From positions 1 through 42,345 of the forward strand of contig JABILA010000096.1 in NCBI GenBank assembly GCA_018654745.1: DNA of 42,345 nucleotides, written 5' to 3'. The notes below the pieces were generated by a model. It saw nothing but the letters and a program-made list of their open reading frames with translations, did no database searches and had not been told where the DNA came from. This document shows positions 1 to 7,527 of this stretch, in pieces (position 1 is the stretch's first letter; the number at the start of each line of letters is the position of its first letter). The stretch is from Alphaproteobacteria bacterium. Lineage in GTDB: Bacteria > Pseudomonadota > Alphaproteobacteria > UBA2966. The position numbers and the translations under genes are program-made.

Positions 1-1
1 G

Positions 2-433
2 GGGGGGGAGCCGGTCTCGGCCCTTGATGTTTCGGTGCAGGCGCAGGTGTTGAATCTCTTGCAGGATTTGCAGGATCAGTTTGGCGTGACTTATTTAATG
101 ATCAGTCATGATCTGGCTGTTGTTGAATATGTTTGCGACGAAGTGGCTGTGATGTATCTGGGCTCCATTGTTGAACATGGGCCGGCGGCGGAAGTCTTCG
201 CCAATCCGGTGCATCCCTACACCAGGGCGTTGCTCGAAGCCGTGCCGCAACTTGTTCCTGGCCGCAAAAAACGCCAACGCCTGAGTGGCAATGTGCAAAG
301 CCCCATCGATTTACCCGTGGGATGTGCCTTTGCGGACCGCTGCCCACAAGTTGAAGCCCGTTGCCGTGAAGCGCGACCAGTGCTGGAAGAAGTCGCATCC
401 GGCCATAAATCTGCATGTTTCCTCAATAATTGA
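2..433 (+). CDS. Oligopeptide/dipeptide ABC transporter ATP-binding protein, 5'-truncated
   Basis: C-terminal part of a peptide-type ABC transporter ATPase (DppF/OppF class) that powers uptake of peptides or related solutes at the inner membrane. What remains starts inside the Walker B/D-loop region ([13 protein letters not shown]), followed by the H-switch (MISHDLAVV) and the C-terminal cysteine-containing extension typical of oligopeptide ATPases ([12 protein letters not shown], then CAFADRCP). The upstream two thirds, with Walker A and the signature motif, lie outside the window. The first two readable codons are Gly-Gly where the family has a hydrophobic residue and the catalytic-magnesium Asp of Walker B; this coincides with a run of eight G at the window edge and may be a sequence-end artefact. 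The GTG at 35 is not the true start because the conserved motif continues upstream in frame. Confidence 0.93.
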   Translation, partial: GGEPVSALDVSVQAQVLNLLQDLQDQFGVTYLMISHDLAVVEYVCDEVAVMYLGSIVEHGPAAEVFANPVHPYTRALLEAVPQLVPGRKKRQRLSGNVQSPIDLPVGCAFADRCPQVEARCREARPVLEEVASGHKSACFLNN

Positions 434-476
434 GGAGCGACTTAGCTTTTGACGACGCTGCCGGAAAGTGGCATGC

Positions 477-494
477 TTTTGAACAGGTTCAAAA
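477..494. promoter_or_regulatory. Perfect 8-bp inverted repeat upstream of DUF2794 gene
   Basis: TTTTGAAC and GTTCAAAA are perfect reverse complements separated by only two bases (AG). The repeat lies 24 bp before the DUF2794 start codon. The near-continuous palindrome suits a dimeric repressor operator better than a terminator, since no T-run follows. The function is an inference. Confidence 0.4.
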
Positions 495-518
495 CAACGC
501 AGGGGTGTTGCACAAAAC

Positions 519-902
519 ATGAGCGACGTCGTTACCCTCGGCAGTTATAAACCTGCACGTTCCGCGACGGAGGGACGTGCGGGAGCTGATCCCTTCGTCT
601 CCTCTCAACAAGTTGTATTCCAGCGCAAAGAGCTGGAAGTCATCCTGCAAATGTATAGCCGGTTGGTCATGGCCGGGCACTGCCGGGACTATGCCATGGG
701 GTTTGAGAAAAACCAGGCTGTCTTTTCCATGTTCCGTCACGCCTCGGAAGGGGCCTATTACCGTATTACCAAAACCCCGGCGCTGGCACGCAAGCAAGGG
801 GCCTACGCGGTGCTGTCAGCACATGGGCGCATCTTGCGTCGCGGGCATGAATTGCAGACGGTATTAAAAGTGCTGGAAAAGAAGTCGCTTAGATTAATCT
901 AG
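519..902 (+). CDS. DUF2794 family protein
   Basis: A 127-residue soluble protein that I recognise as the alphaproteobacterial DUF2794 family. Residues from about 30 onward (VVFQRKELEVILQMYSR, then CRDYAMGF, AVFSMFR and ARKQGAYAVLSAHGRILRRG) carry the conserved part; the first 25 residues are low-complexity. No enzymatic motif, signal peptide or membrane segment is visible. In related genomes such proteins are small conserved hypotheticals of unknown role. The start ATG follows an AGGGG about 12 bases upstream. Transcription is toward the tauE-motB-motA genes, which converge on it; the last codons overlap a strong hairpin that can terminate the opposing transcript. Confidence 0.85.
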   Translation: MSDVVTLGSYKPARSATEGRAGADPFVSSQQVVFQRKELEVILQMYSRLVMAGHCRDYAMGFEKNQAVFSMFRHASEGAYYRITKTPALARKQGAYAVLSAHGRILRRGHELQTVLKVLEKKSLRLI

Positions 903-911
903 GGCGACTTC
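881..911 (-). terminator. Intrinsic terminator for the motA-motB-tauE transcript, inside the DUF2794 3' end
   Basis: GAAGTCGC (881-888) pairs perfectly with GCGACTTC (904-911), and the loop itself contains the palindrome TAGATTAATCTA. Read on the minus strand the hairpin lies immediately after the permease stop codon and is followed by TTTTCC. On the plus strand no T-run follows, so termination is expected mainly for the minus-strand operon. Confidence 0.65.
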
Positions 912-912
912 C

Positions 913-1659
913 TCAAGACAGGAAAGCGCGCAGGGAAATGTAAATTCCCAAAATCAACAAGGCCAGAAAAAACACTTTACGGAATTTTTCCTCAGGCAGG
1001 CGATTGCGAATTCGGATGCCGACTGTCATGCCCGCCAGCGCCGGCAGCACAGCCATGGCGGAGACGCCCAGCACATCAGCATCAAGCAAGCCAAATCCGC
1101 CCATGGAAAAACCCAGGGCAATGGTCACTGTCGTAAAGGACATACCCAGAGACTGGATCAGCATGTCGCGCGGCATTTTCAAGGCTTGAAGATAAAGCGA
1201 ACCTGGCACCACAAAGGAACCAGTCATGCCGGTCATGAAACCCGAAGCCAGACCCATTATGGGGTTCAGAGGTTTTTCGAAGTGACCCGGTGGTGGCACC
1301 TGATACAGGGTCAGGCTGATCGTTGCGTATATCACAAGAATGACACCCAGGATCGCCATCAGAATAGCGCTGTTCACTGTGGCCAGAACCCCGGCGCCAA
1401 TCCAGGTGCCGAAACAAACACAAGCCAGAAACAGCCAGAGCCGCCGCAACAGGGTCTTGAGATGTGGCCCGGCAAGGCTTTGCCAGATGTTGGTGGTAAT
1501 GGACGGAAATAACAGCAGGGCAATAGCAGGCTGAAGCCCAACCGTCGTCGCCAGTAAAGCAAGTGACACCGTCGGTAATCCCAGACCAACGGTTCCTTTC
1601 ACGAAACCGGCGAACAGAAAAACAATACCGACAAGGAAAAGATTTTCAGGCGACCACAT
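913..1659 (-). CDS. TauE/SafE family sulfite-exporter-like permease
   Basis: A 248-residue polytopic membrane protein, nearly all hydrophobic, with about eight predicted helices. It has the N-terminal half-repeat characteristic of TauE/SafE transporters (FLFAGFVKGTVGLGLPTVS) and the matching second repeat (GLASGFMTGMTGSFVVPGSLYL). The family exports sulfite, sulfoacetate or other small organosulfur anions, or imports them in some members; the substrate cannot be told from sequence. It begins 32 bases after the motB stop on the same strand and is probably co-transcribed with motA-motB, although a functional link to the flagellar motor is not obvious. It ends 10 bases from the convergent DUF2794 gene. 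Confidence 0.88.
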   Translation of the reverse strand: MWSPENLFLVGIVFLFAGFVKGTVGLGLPTVSLALLATTVGLQPAIALLLFPSITTNIWQSLAGPHLKTLLRRLWLFLACVCFGTWIGAGVLATVNSAILMAILGVILVIYATISLTLYQVPPPGHFEKPLNPIMGLASGFMTGMTGSFVVPGSLYLQALKMPRDMLIQSLGMSFTTVTIALGFSMGGFGLLDADVLGVSAMAVLPALAGMTVGIRIRNRLPEEKFRKVFFLALLILGIYISLRAFLS

Positions 1660-1691
1660 CGTGACCGCCTTGCTTCGACGCAGGGATCAAA

Positions 1692-2357
1692 TCAGCGTTC
1701 GATCTTGATAACGATACGGCGATTTTCTTCCCGGTTCTCGGGAATGCCTTCACCATCTTCGTTCAAATTAGGGGCAAGTGGCTGGGTCGCACCATAACCG
1801 ACAGCCCGCAAACGTTCCGGGTCAACACCGCGGCTGATCAGCCAACGCACCACGGCGGAAGCACGGGAGGCCGACAGTTCCCAGTTGGACGGGAATTGTT
1901 TGGTGCGAATAGGTACATCGTCCGTATGGCCCTCGACTTCGACGGTGTAATTTGTGATGCCCATCAGGCTGACCAACTGGGCAACGCGATCGAGCAAGGG
2001 CTCGGCTTCTTCGGTAACAGTGGCCGAGCCACCCTTGAACATGGAATTACTTTTGAAATTAAATGTCATGCCATCCGAAGATGAATCCACTGAGGCATCC
2101 CCGGATTCATCAAAAGTGCTGACCGTCTCCTGCATCTCCTGGGCGATGACCAGCAAGGCCTCGGCCTTGGCGGCATTCTTGCCTTCCAGTTCCTGCAAAA
2201 TACCGCCGGCAACCGCATCGAATTTTTCCGGACTGGGTTCCGAGATGGAAAACATCATGACAAAAAAGGCCATCAGAATGGTAATGGCGTCGGCATAGGT
2301 GACGAGCCAGTCCTCCGAGACAGCCTCGTCAGTATTCATCTCAAAGGAACCGCTCAT
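1692..2357 (-). CDS. motB: Flagellar motor stator protein MotB (OmpA/MotB family)
   Basis: A 221-residue stator subunit. A short cytoplasmic N-terminus leads into one membrane helix starting WLVTYADAITILMAFFVMM; Asp23 in YAD corresponds to the ion-binding aspartate of MotB. After a linker of about 70 residues comes a C-terminal OmpA-like peptidoglycan-binding domain (VEGHTDDVPI, NWELSASRA, GYGATQPLAPN, NRRIVIKI). With MotA it forms the ion channel whose flux turns the flagellar rotor, the OmpA domain anchoring it to the wall. The protein is shorter than enteric MotB (about 308 residues). It lies 42 bases downstream of motA with an AGAGGA ribosome-binding site. Whether protons or sodium drive it cannot be read from the sequence. 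Confidence 0.92.
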   Translation of the reverse strand: MSGSFEMNTDEAVSEDWLVTYADAITILMAFFVMMFSISEPSPEKFDAVAGGILQELEGKNAAKAEALLVIAQEMQETVSTFDESGDASVDSSSDGMTFNFKSNSMFKGGSATVTEEAEPLLDRVAQLVSLMGITNYTVEVEGHTDDVPIRTKQFPSNWELSASRASAVVRWLISRGVDPERLRAVGYGATQPLAPNLNEDGEGIPENREENRRIVIKIER

Positions 2358-2377
2358 GTCTCTGTCCTCTAAAGCCT

Positions 2378-2395
2378 GTTCGGTTTACGCCGAAC
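2378..2395 (-). other. Intercistronic hairpin between motA and motB
   Basis: GTTCGG and CCGAAC form a perfect 6-bp stem with a six-base loop just after the motA stop codon and before the motB ribosome-binding site. No T-run follows, so it is not a terminator. It could stabilise the upstream mRNA or tune the MotA:MotB ratio; this is inference. Confidence 0.35.
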
Positions 2396-2399
2396 CGCA

Positions 2400-3212
2400 T
2401 CAGGCGGCTTTCTTACGCCGCCCGCCCTTCTGGTCCATGGTGTAATGGATTGACGGATCGAGATAGCTGTTCATCTTGTCCTGGACGTAGCGCGGACTCT
2501 TATGATCCGCCAGCATGGAAAAGCCTTCCGTGACCAAAAAATTCCGAAAGCGCAGGATCCCCTCTTTTTGTGAAACCTTGGAGGCAGCAGGCAGGAACAC
2601 AAGTCGCGCCAGTAACACGCCATACAAAGTCGTCAACATGGCCACCGCAAGACCGGCACCCAGGCCGCCTGGATCACTGCCCAGGGATTGCAACATCACG
2701 ATCAGGCCAACAAGTGTACCGATCATGCCAAAAGCCGGTGCCGCTGCAGCCATATTTTTCAAAATGTCAGCCTGCACCATGGCGCGCTGAAACGCGCCCG
2801 TAGAAGCAGCCGTCAACATGGCCCGGACTTCATCACCGGAATAACCGGAGATCACCAGCTCGATGCCATAGTTCAGAAAGTGATCCTGCTTCTTGGCTCC
2901 CTTGATTTCCTTTTCAAGCGCCAGCAAGCCCTGCTTCTTGACCAGATAACCCCAGCGAATAATCTTGCCGGTTTCCAGCGTCAGCATCTTGCGGTCTACC
3001 TTGCCTTTGACGAACAAAAAGCCGATGTCACGCAATGCAAGCATAACGTAACGGCCTTGATAGCCGATAAATGTCGCGGAAAGCGTACCACCCAGAACCA
3101 TCACGATACTGGGACCGCTGAGGAAACTTTCGTAATTATCTGTGGCAGTAACAATGGCTCCGATAAACAGACCCAGTCCCGCCAAAAATCCTAATAACGT
3201 GGCAATTGACAT
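2400..3212 (-). CDS. motA: Flagellar motor stator protein MotA
   Basis: A 270-residue inner-membrane protein of the MotA/TolQ/ExbB family. Two N-terminal helices (LLGFLAGLGLFIGAIV and SIVMVLGGTLSATFIG) are followed by a large cytoplasmic loop, then two further helices with the family signature (AAAAPAFGMIGTLVGLIVML and LAVAMLTTLYGVLLA). The cytoplasmic loop contacts the rotor protein FliG, and five MotA surround two MotB. The layout (SGPSIVMVLGGT near the start) resembles the PomA-like branch. The C-terminus is basic (GGRRKKAA). It is the first gene of motA-motB-permease. A TTAA-N7-TTGA element lies about 130 bases upstream. Confidence 0.93.
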   Translation of the reverse strand: MSIATLLGFLAGLGLFIGAIVTATDNYESFLSGPSIVMVLGGTLSATFIGYQGRYVMLALRDIGFLFVKGKVDRKMLTLETGKIIRWGYLVKKQGLLALEKEIKGAKKQDHFLNYGIELVISGYSGDEVRAMLTAASTGAFQRAMVQADILKNMAAAAPAFGMIGTLVGLIVMLQSLGSDPGGLGAGLAVAMLTTLYGVLLARLVFLPAASKVSQKEGILRFRNFLVTEGFSMLADHKSPRYVQDKMNSYLDPSIHYTMDQKGGRRKKAA

Positions 3213-3342
3213 GCAATCGTCCCGATTTTCCCGGTCGCGTCCAAGCCGCCCCGGGCCCCTTGTTTGACATCCCCTGATGTGGCTTCAGGCGTAAATTTCC
3301 TGTCCGACACACCGATTCATCATACACGAAGCCGCAAAATGG

Positions 3343-3357
3343 TTAATATTCCCTTGA
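3343..3357 (-). promoter_or_regulatory. CtrA-like site upstream of motA (one mismatch)
   Basis: TTAA, seven bases, then TTGA. The alphaproteobacterial cell-cycle regulator CtrA recognises TTAA-N7-TTAA, so this is a one-mismatch site in the motA upstream region. CtrA control of motility genes is known in many alphaproteobacteria. A match of this quality can occur by chance in AT-rich DNA. Confidence 0.22.
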
Positions 3358-3430
3358 AAAAGAGTTTATCACGATCTTGTGGCAAGGTCTAAGTGATTGA
3401 AATGATACCATGTAATATGGTTAACATGCA

Positions 3431-3461
3431 AAAGGCCGGTCTGCAAAACAGACCGGCCTTT
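3431..3461 (-). terminator. Intrinsic terminator of pckA
   Basis: A perfect 13-bp stem, AAAGGCCGGTCTG with CAGACCGGCCTTT, and a CAAAA loop. It lies 19 bases beyond the pckA stop and on the minus strand ends in a short T-run. The plus strand also reads into TTTCCATTTT, so the element may work in both directions and separates pckA from the motA upstream region. Confidence 0.85.
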
Positions 3462-3479
3462 CCATTTTGATCCGTGCAA

Positions 3480-5087
3480 TCAGGCCGCGCGCGGAGCAGC
3501 AGCCTTTACACCATCGTCGACACTTTTTTCGAATTGTTCGAAATTGGCACTGAAACGACCGACCAGATCACGGGCGGTGGTGTCGTAGGCACTCTTGTCA
3601 GACCAGGTTTCGCGCGGCGTTAGAACTTCTGCCGGAACACCTTCGCAGGATTCTGGCACATGCAGGGCGAAACTGGCGTCTTCACGAACCGGCGCTGCAG
3701 CCAGGTCGCCATCCAGTGCCGCTGTCAGCAGGGCTCTGGTGTGATTGATCGGCATGCGATGGCCGGTGCCATAGGCACCACCCGTCCAGCCGGTATTTAC
3801 CAGCCAGCAAGTAACTTCATGACGGGCAATTTTTTCGCCCAGCAATTTGGCATATTCTGTGGGGTGACGCGGCATAAATGGCGCACCAAAACACGTTGAG
3901 AATGTTGCCTGAGGTTCGTTGCCCAGACCTTTTTCGGTACCGGCAACCTTGGCTGTGTAACCCGACAGGAAGTGATACATGGCCTGTTCCGGTGTCAGTC
4001 GGGCAATTGGAGGCAGAACACCAAAGGCATCTGCCGTCAGCATGACAACGTTTTTCGGATGAGATGACATGCCGCTGGCCGAGGCATTAGGAATGAAATC
4101 GAGCGGGTAGGAAGCCCGGGTATTTTCTGTCAATGAACCATCGTTCAGATCAAGCACACGTGTGCCTTTGTCATATACGACATTTTCCAGAATGGTGCCA
4201 AAGCGACCGGTTGTGGCATGAATTTCCGGTTCGGCCTCTGCGCTCAGGTTAATCACCTTGGCGTAACAGCCACCTTCAAAGTTGAAGATACCATTGTCTG
4301 ACCAGCCATGCTCGTCATCACCGATCAAGGTCCGGTTTGGATCGGCGGACAAAGTCGTCTTTCCGGTGCCTGACAGGCCGAAGAAAATGGCTGCATCATC
4401 AGACTGGCCAACGTTCACAGAGCAATGCATCGGCAACACGCCCTGTGGCGGCAACAGGAAGTTCAGCAGACCAAAAACAGATTTCTTTATTTCGCCGGCA
4501 TAACTCGTGCCGCCAATCAGAACTGTTTTCTGGGCAAAGTTAACCAGAACAAAAACTTCTGAACGGGTACCATCCAACGCCGGATCAGCCTGAAAGCGGG
4601 GGGCGTGGATAATTGTGAAATCCGGGCTGAAGCTTGCATATTCCTCTGCTGTCGGCTGCAGGAACATGTTATGGGCGAACATCGCGTGCCAGGCATTTTC
4701 AGTGATGACCCGGACGCCGACGCGGTAGGCGGGATCAGCACCAGCCCAGTTGTCTTTGATATAGAGATCACGAGACTGTAAATAGGCCAGCATTTGCGTG
4801 CGCAGACCATCGAAAACTTCCTCGGAGACCGGTTTGTTAACGTTGCCCCACCAGATTTGATCGCTGTTCTGAGGCTCGTCGACGATAAACTTGTCGTTGG
4901 CGGAACGACCAGTGTGTTGGCCGGTCTCTGCCAACAGTGCGCCACCCAGACCCATGGACGCTTCGCCCCGGTTGATTGCGTGTTCATAAAGCTCTGGAAC
5001 TGAAAGATTCCAGTTTGCGACATTGGCGTTACGAACGCCTTGTTGATCGAGGCCATTTTTCGATACGTATGGGCCGGTGTTATTCAA
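3480..5087 (-). CDS. pckA: Phosphoenolpyruvate carboxykinase (ATP)
   Basis: A 535-residue enzyme converting oxaloacetate and ATP to phosphoenolpyruvate, CO2 and ADP, the committed cytosolic step of gluconeogenesis. Visible motifs include the substrate-binding [15 protein letters not shown] near residue 60, the kinase P-loop [16 protein letters not shown] with Lys243, the metal/phosphate site GDDEHGW, and the C-terminal [14 protein letters not shown]. Length matches the family. The start is a TTG: an in-frame stop lies nine codons upstream with no ATG or GTG between, and GGAG sits nine bases before the TTG, separated from it by ACCCCCCCG. The neighbouring ChvI/ChvG and HPr-kinase/PTS genes are classical companions of pckA and control carbon metabolism in rhizobia. 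A strong terminator follows. Confidence 0.96.
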   Translation of the reverse strand: MNNTGPYVSKNGLDQQGVRNANVANWNLSVPELYEHAINRGEASMGLGGALLAETGQHTGRSANDKFIVDEPQNSDQIWWGNVNKPVSEEVFDGLRTQMLAYLQSRDLYIKDNWAGADPAYRVGVRVITENAWHAMFAHNMFLQPTAEEYASFSPDFTIIHAPRFQADPALDGTRSEVFVLVNFAQKTVLIGGTSYAGEIKKSVFGLLNFLLPPQGVLPMHCSVNVGQSDDAAIFFGLSGTGKTTLSADPNRTLIGDDEHGWSDNGIFNFEGGCYAKVINLSAEAEPEIHATTGRFGTILENVVYDKGTRVLDLNDGSLTENTRASYPLDFIPNASASGMSSHPKNVVMLTADAFGVLPPIARLTPEQAMYHFLSGYTAKVAGTEKGLGNEPQATFSTCFGAPFMPRHPTEYAKLLGEKIARHEVTCWLVNTGWTGGAYGTGHRMPINHTRALLTAALDGDLAAAPVREDASFALHVPESCEGVPAEVLTPRETWSDKSAYDTTARDLVGRFSANFEQFEKSVDDGVKAAAPRAA

Positions 5088-5100
5088 CGGGGGGGTCTCC
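5085..5100 (-). promoter_or_regulatory. pckA ribosome-binding site with C7 tract before a TTG start
   Basis: On the minus strand GGAG is followed by A, seven C, G and then TTG. The SD fixes the TTG as the start. The homopolymer lies exactly in the spacer, so a slip of one or two bases would change SD spacing without touching the reading frame. Confidence 0.5.
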
Positions 5101-5200
5101 GAATTTGGCGGCTAAAGGGGCTTGGGGTTAAACTTGAGAAAGACCTTAAAGTCGTGTCCAGCGAGTCGCAACCGGGACTCAGGGTCCGTCAGAAGATTCC

Positions 5201-5209
5201 TGTGGATAA
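5201..5209 (-). promoter_or_regulatory. Perfect DnaA-box sequence in the pckA upstream region
   Basis: TTATCCACA on the minus strand is the exact consensus 9-mer bound by the replication initiator DnaA. It lies in the 167-base gap between pckA and the HugZ-like gene. A second exact copy occurs at 9993-10001. No cluster of boxes is present, so this is not an origin by itself. Confidence 0.4.
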
Positions 5210-5254
5210 CTTTTTTCTGACCAGAATTCAACCTGCAATCAGATGCTTTCGAAC

Positions 5255-5986
5255 TTATTTTCGGCTGGCTTTTGTCATTTCCATCAAAAAGACCCTCGCC
5301 ATGGAAATTTCTGGCAAAATCTCTGGAAAATCAATCCGTTCTGCCCTGCCGCCAGACCTGAGATCAAAGCCTTCTGCATCAAGACCAGTCATCTGCCAGC
5401 TTGCCAGCTCAGTTCCGCAATAAAATTGGGCCATGTCATCCAGGGCGGACCGGTGATCTTCGTTCATATGGTGGATAATATTTTCTTCATTCAACTCCGG
5501 GTCGTTGGTCGGTAATTGTGGCGTTACCAGATCAGGTTCACTGATCCTGTTCACCCTGCCAAATCCGGCGACATAATGTGCTTCAGGTTCCGTCAGGCGA
5601 AAAAAGCTGAAATCCTCGAAATCAGCATAAAGTGCTGCATCTTCATGACGCCGCAAAAACCGCTGCCTGTGGCGAGGCTCTGTTGTCCGCTCAAGACTGC
5701 CTGAAACCGATACCCTTGGGCCCGTCATAGGCAGATCCCGCTGGCCAGTGCCATCAAATAGCAATGATACTCGTGCGTCTCCGTCCAGATGGCGAGTATG
5801 CCGGGCCAGCGTCGACAATAGTAATATTAGTGTTCCGTCCGTATCGCATGCTGTCAGAACCAGACTGACGTATGGTGCGCCGGATTTATCGACGGTGGCC
5901 AGGGTTGCTGTCAGGCATTGGCGGATTATGTGCCGTGCTTGTGCCGCCGGGTCATCAGATTTTTCAAGGGGCTCGGCTTCATTCAT
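5255..5986 (-). CDS. HugZ-type pyridoxamine-5'-phosphate-oxidase-fold protein with DUF2470 domain
   Basis: A 243-residue protein of the split-barrel flavin/heme-binding family. The N-terminal half (ATLATVDKSGAPYVSLVL, then STLARHTRHLDGDARVSLLF) is the PNPOx-like barrel; the C-terminal third (IIHHMNEDHRSALDDMAQ) is the DUF2470 domain that joins it in HugZ/HutZ heme-degrading proteins and related alphaproteobacterial proteins. A role in heme breakdown or flavin chemistry is possible, but no heme uptake genes are nearby, so I keep a family-level name. The start ATG is 77 bases from the divergent MATE gene, and the shared intergenic space holds an 8-bp inverted repeat. It is followed by the pckA promoter region, with no clear terminator. 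Confidence 0.82.
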   Translation of the reverse strand: MNEAEPLEKSDDPAAQARHIIRQCLTATLATVDKSGAPYVSLVLTACDTDGTLILLLSTLARHTRHLDGDARVSLLFDGTGQRDLPMTGPRVSVSGSLERTTEPRHRQRFLRRHEDAALYADFEDFSFFRLTEPEAHYVAGFGRVNRISEPDLVTPQLPTNDPELNEENIIHHMNEDHRSALDDMAQFYCGTELASWQMTGLDAEGFDLRSGGRAERIDFPEILPEISMARVFLMEMTKASRK

Positions 5987-6011
5987 CAGCGCACTCAGGT
6001 GTTCGGGTTAT

Positions 6012-6047
6012 TTTGTCCGTCTGCACTGTATCATGATGTCGGACAAA
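6012..6047. promoter_or_regulatory. Inverted repeat between divergent hugZ-like and MATE genes
   Basis: TTTGTCCG (6012-6019) and CGGACAAA (6040-6047) are perfect reverse complements spaced by 20 bp, so the arm centres are 28 bp apart. They lie between two divergent start codons, close to the MATE start, the usual location for an operator serving one or both genes. In RNA they would also form a stem upstream of the MATE ribosome-binding site. Confidence 0.42.
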
Positions 6048-6063
6048 CAGGATATGTTCCGGC

Positions 6064-7437
6064 ATGAACGATAATTCCCGTACCAGTCCACCGCCACCTG
6101 TTCGCACGCTTGCGGATCATATACGGCTGACATTGAATTTGGCATGGCCCGTGATCATATCACGATCCGGATTGATGCTTGTGGTAACGACAGATGTCGC
6201 CATGACTGGTCATGCCGGGAAACAGGAACTGGCCTATATCAGTATCGCCATGGCGTCCCAAATTCCCTTATTGCTGGTGGGCATTGGCATGTTGTTTGGC
6301 ACAATGGTGCTGACGGCACAGGCCCATGGTGCCGGTGAACATAATAAATGTGGGGGCATTTTGCGGCTTGGCCTGGTTCACGCATTTGCTCTGGGTCTTA
6401 TTCTCGGGGTGTTCTGTCTCTTCGGCGAAGAGTTCCTTTTGGCAATTGGCCAGACGCCGGACATTGCCGCAGGCGGCGGTCGGGTGATGATGCACTTTGG
6501 CTGGAGCATGCCCGGAATTCTGATGATGGTGGCGACCAGTTTCTTTCTCGAAGGGATCAGCAAACCCCGGGCGGCAATGATCGTATCGTTGGCCGCGGTT
6601 CTCGTAAATGTCGGCTTGAACCAGATCCTGATTTTCGGCGCATTTGGCATTCCCGCCATGGGTGCGGAAGGGGCTGTCATCGCGACGTCGACGGTGCGCT
6701 GCCTTATGATGCTTACCCTTGTCACATATGCTTTCACGATGCGGGACAGTGCTGAATTCGGCATTCGTGGCGGACGTATCGCAAGCTGGCAAACGGGAAA
6801 AACCTTGCGTCGAATCGGCTATCCCTTTGGCCTTGCCCAGGGCATTGAAGCCAGTGCTTTCTCCAGTCTGGTATTAATGGCCGGATACCTGGGAACAGAA
6901 GCCCTTGGCGGCTACCAGATTGCCCAGAATATGATCGCCCTGGCTTTTATGTCAGCCATCGGCGTCGGAGTGGCAACGGGTGTGCGTGTTGGCAACGCCA
7001 TTGGCCGGGATGATCAGGTAGGCATTGTCAGGGCAACATGGGTCGGCGTCGGTTTGGCGACTGTCGCGATGGTACTTATTGGCATTATCTTTCTGGTATT
7101 TACGGAACAAATTGTACGGGTTTATACGACGGACCCCGGCGTAATTGCTGTTGCCACCACGACACTGTTTGTCACTGCATTCCTGCTTGCCTTTGATGGT
7201 GCACAAGGGGTTTTTATGGCCGTACTAAGATCTTGTGGCGAGGTCTGGACGCCGGTTCTGATGCACGGGCTATCGTTCTGGGTTATCGCAGTGCCTCTTG
7301 CGGCCTGGCTGGCGTTCAGTCAGCAATTTGGAGCGCCAGGGCTGATGGGCGGAATGTTCGCAGGCGTCGGAATTGCCTGCCTGTTGCTGGGATTACGATT
7401 TCGCTGGCTCACACGAAGGCCAATTCGCCGCCTTTAG
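6064..7437 (+). CDS. MATE family multidrug/toxin efflux transporter
   Basis: A 457-residue inner-membrane antiporter with twelve predicted helices in two homologous six-helix halves. The first half begins LNLAWPVIISRSGLMLVVTTDVAMTGH, the equivalent of the MATE signature around helix 1, and the second half begins IGYPFGLAQGIEASAFSSLVLMAGYLG. The family exports cationic drugs, dyes or metabolites using proton or sodium gradients; the substrate is unknown. The start ATG has AGGA 11 bases upstream. It stands alone between the divergent HugZ-like gene and chvI. A stem (CGCGAAT/ATTCGCG) lies shortly after its stop. ChvI/ChvG control is possible because of adjacency but is not shown. Confidence 0.92.
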   Translation: MNDNSRTSPPPPVRTLADHIRLTLNLAWPVIISRSGLMLVVTTDVAMTGHAGKQELAYISIAMASQIPLLLVGIGMLFGTMVLTAQAHGAGEHNKCGGILRLGLVHAFALGLILGVFCLFGEEFLLAIGQTPDIAAGGGRVMMHFGWSMPGILMMVATSFFLEGISKPRAAMIVSLAAVLVNVGLNQILIFGAFGIPAMGAEGAVIATSTVRCLMMLTLVTYAFTMRDSAEFGIRGGRIASWQTGKTLRRIGYPFGLAQGIEASAFSSLVLMAGYLGTEALGGYQIAQNMIALAFMSAIGVGVATGVRVGNAIGRDDQVGIVRATWVGVGLATVAMVLIGIIFLVFTEQIVRVYTTDPGVIAVATTTLFVTAFLLAFDGAQGVFMAVLRSCGEVWTPVLMHGLSFWVIAVPLAAWLAFSQQFGAPGLMGGMFAGVGIACLLLGLRFRWLTRRPIRRL

Positions 7438-7449
7438 GTTTTGGGCAAT

Positions 7450-7478
7450 CGCGAATATACTTGGCGCAGACATTCGCG
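7450..7478 (+). other. Stem-loop after the MATE gene
   Basis: CGCGAAT and ATTCGCG pair perfectly over 7 bp around a 15-base loop, 12 bases beyond the MATE stop. The following bases are GAAAAAC rather than T-rich, so intrinsic termination is doubtful. It may protect the mRNA 3' end. Confidence 0.3.
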
Positions 7479-7506
7479 GAAAAACTGAAAAATGCGTTCC
7501 AGACGT

Positions 7507-7527
7507 GTCACAGTTCCGTCACAGTTC
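7507..7527 (+). promoter_or_regulatory. Direct repeats GTCACAGTTC with 11-bp period upstream of chvI (probable ChvI site)
   Basis: Two identical 10-mers start at 7507 and 7518, one helical turn apart on the same face. A weaker copy (GTCGCA) starts at 7540, exactly two further periods on. Tandem direct repeats of this spacing are how OmpR/PhoB-type regulators bind, and GTCACA-like repeats agree with the ChvI motif as I remember it from Rhizobium and Caulobacter work. A TAATAAAT stretch at 7550 could serve as the -10. Autoregulation of chvI is the simplest reading. Confidence 0.5.

Noticed and set aside
421..435. CCTCAA-TAA-TTGAGG stem at the end of the ABC transporter gene as a terminator
   Set aside because: Only 6 bp, a three-base loop and no T-run after it; it overlaps the stop codon and may be coincidence.
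3213..3430. Sigma-28 flagellar promoter upstream of motA
   Set aside because: No TAAA-N15-GCCGATAA-like sequence was seen on the minus strand.
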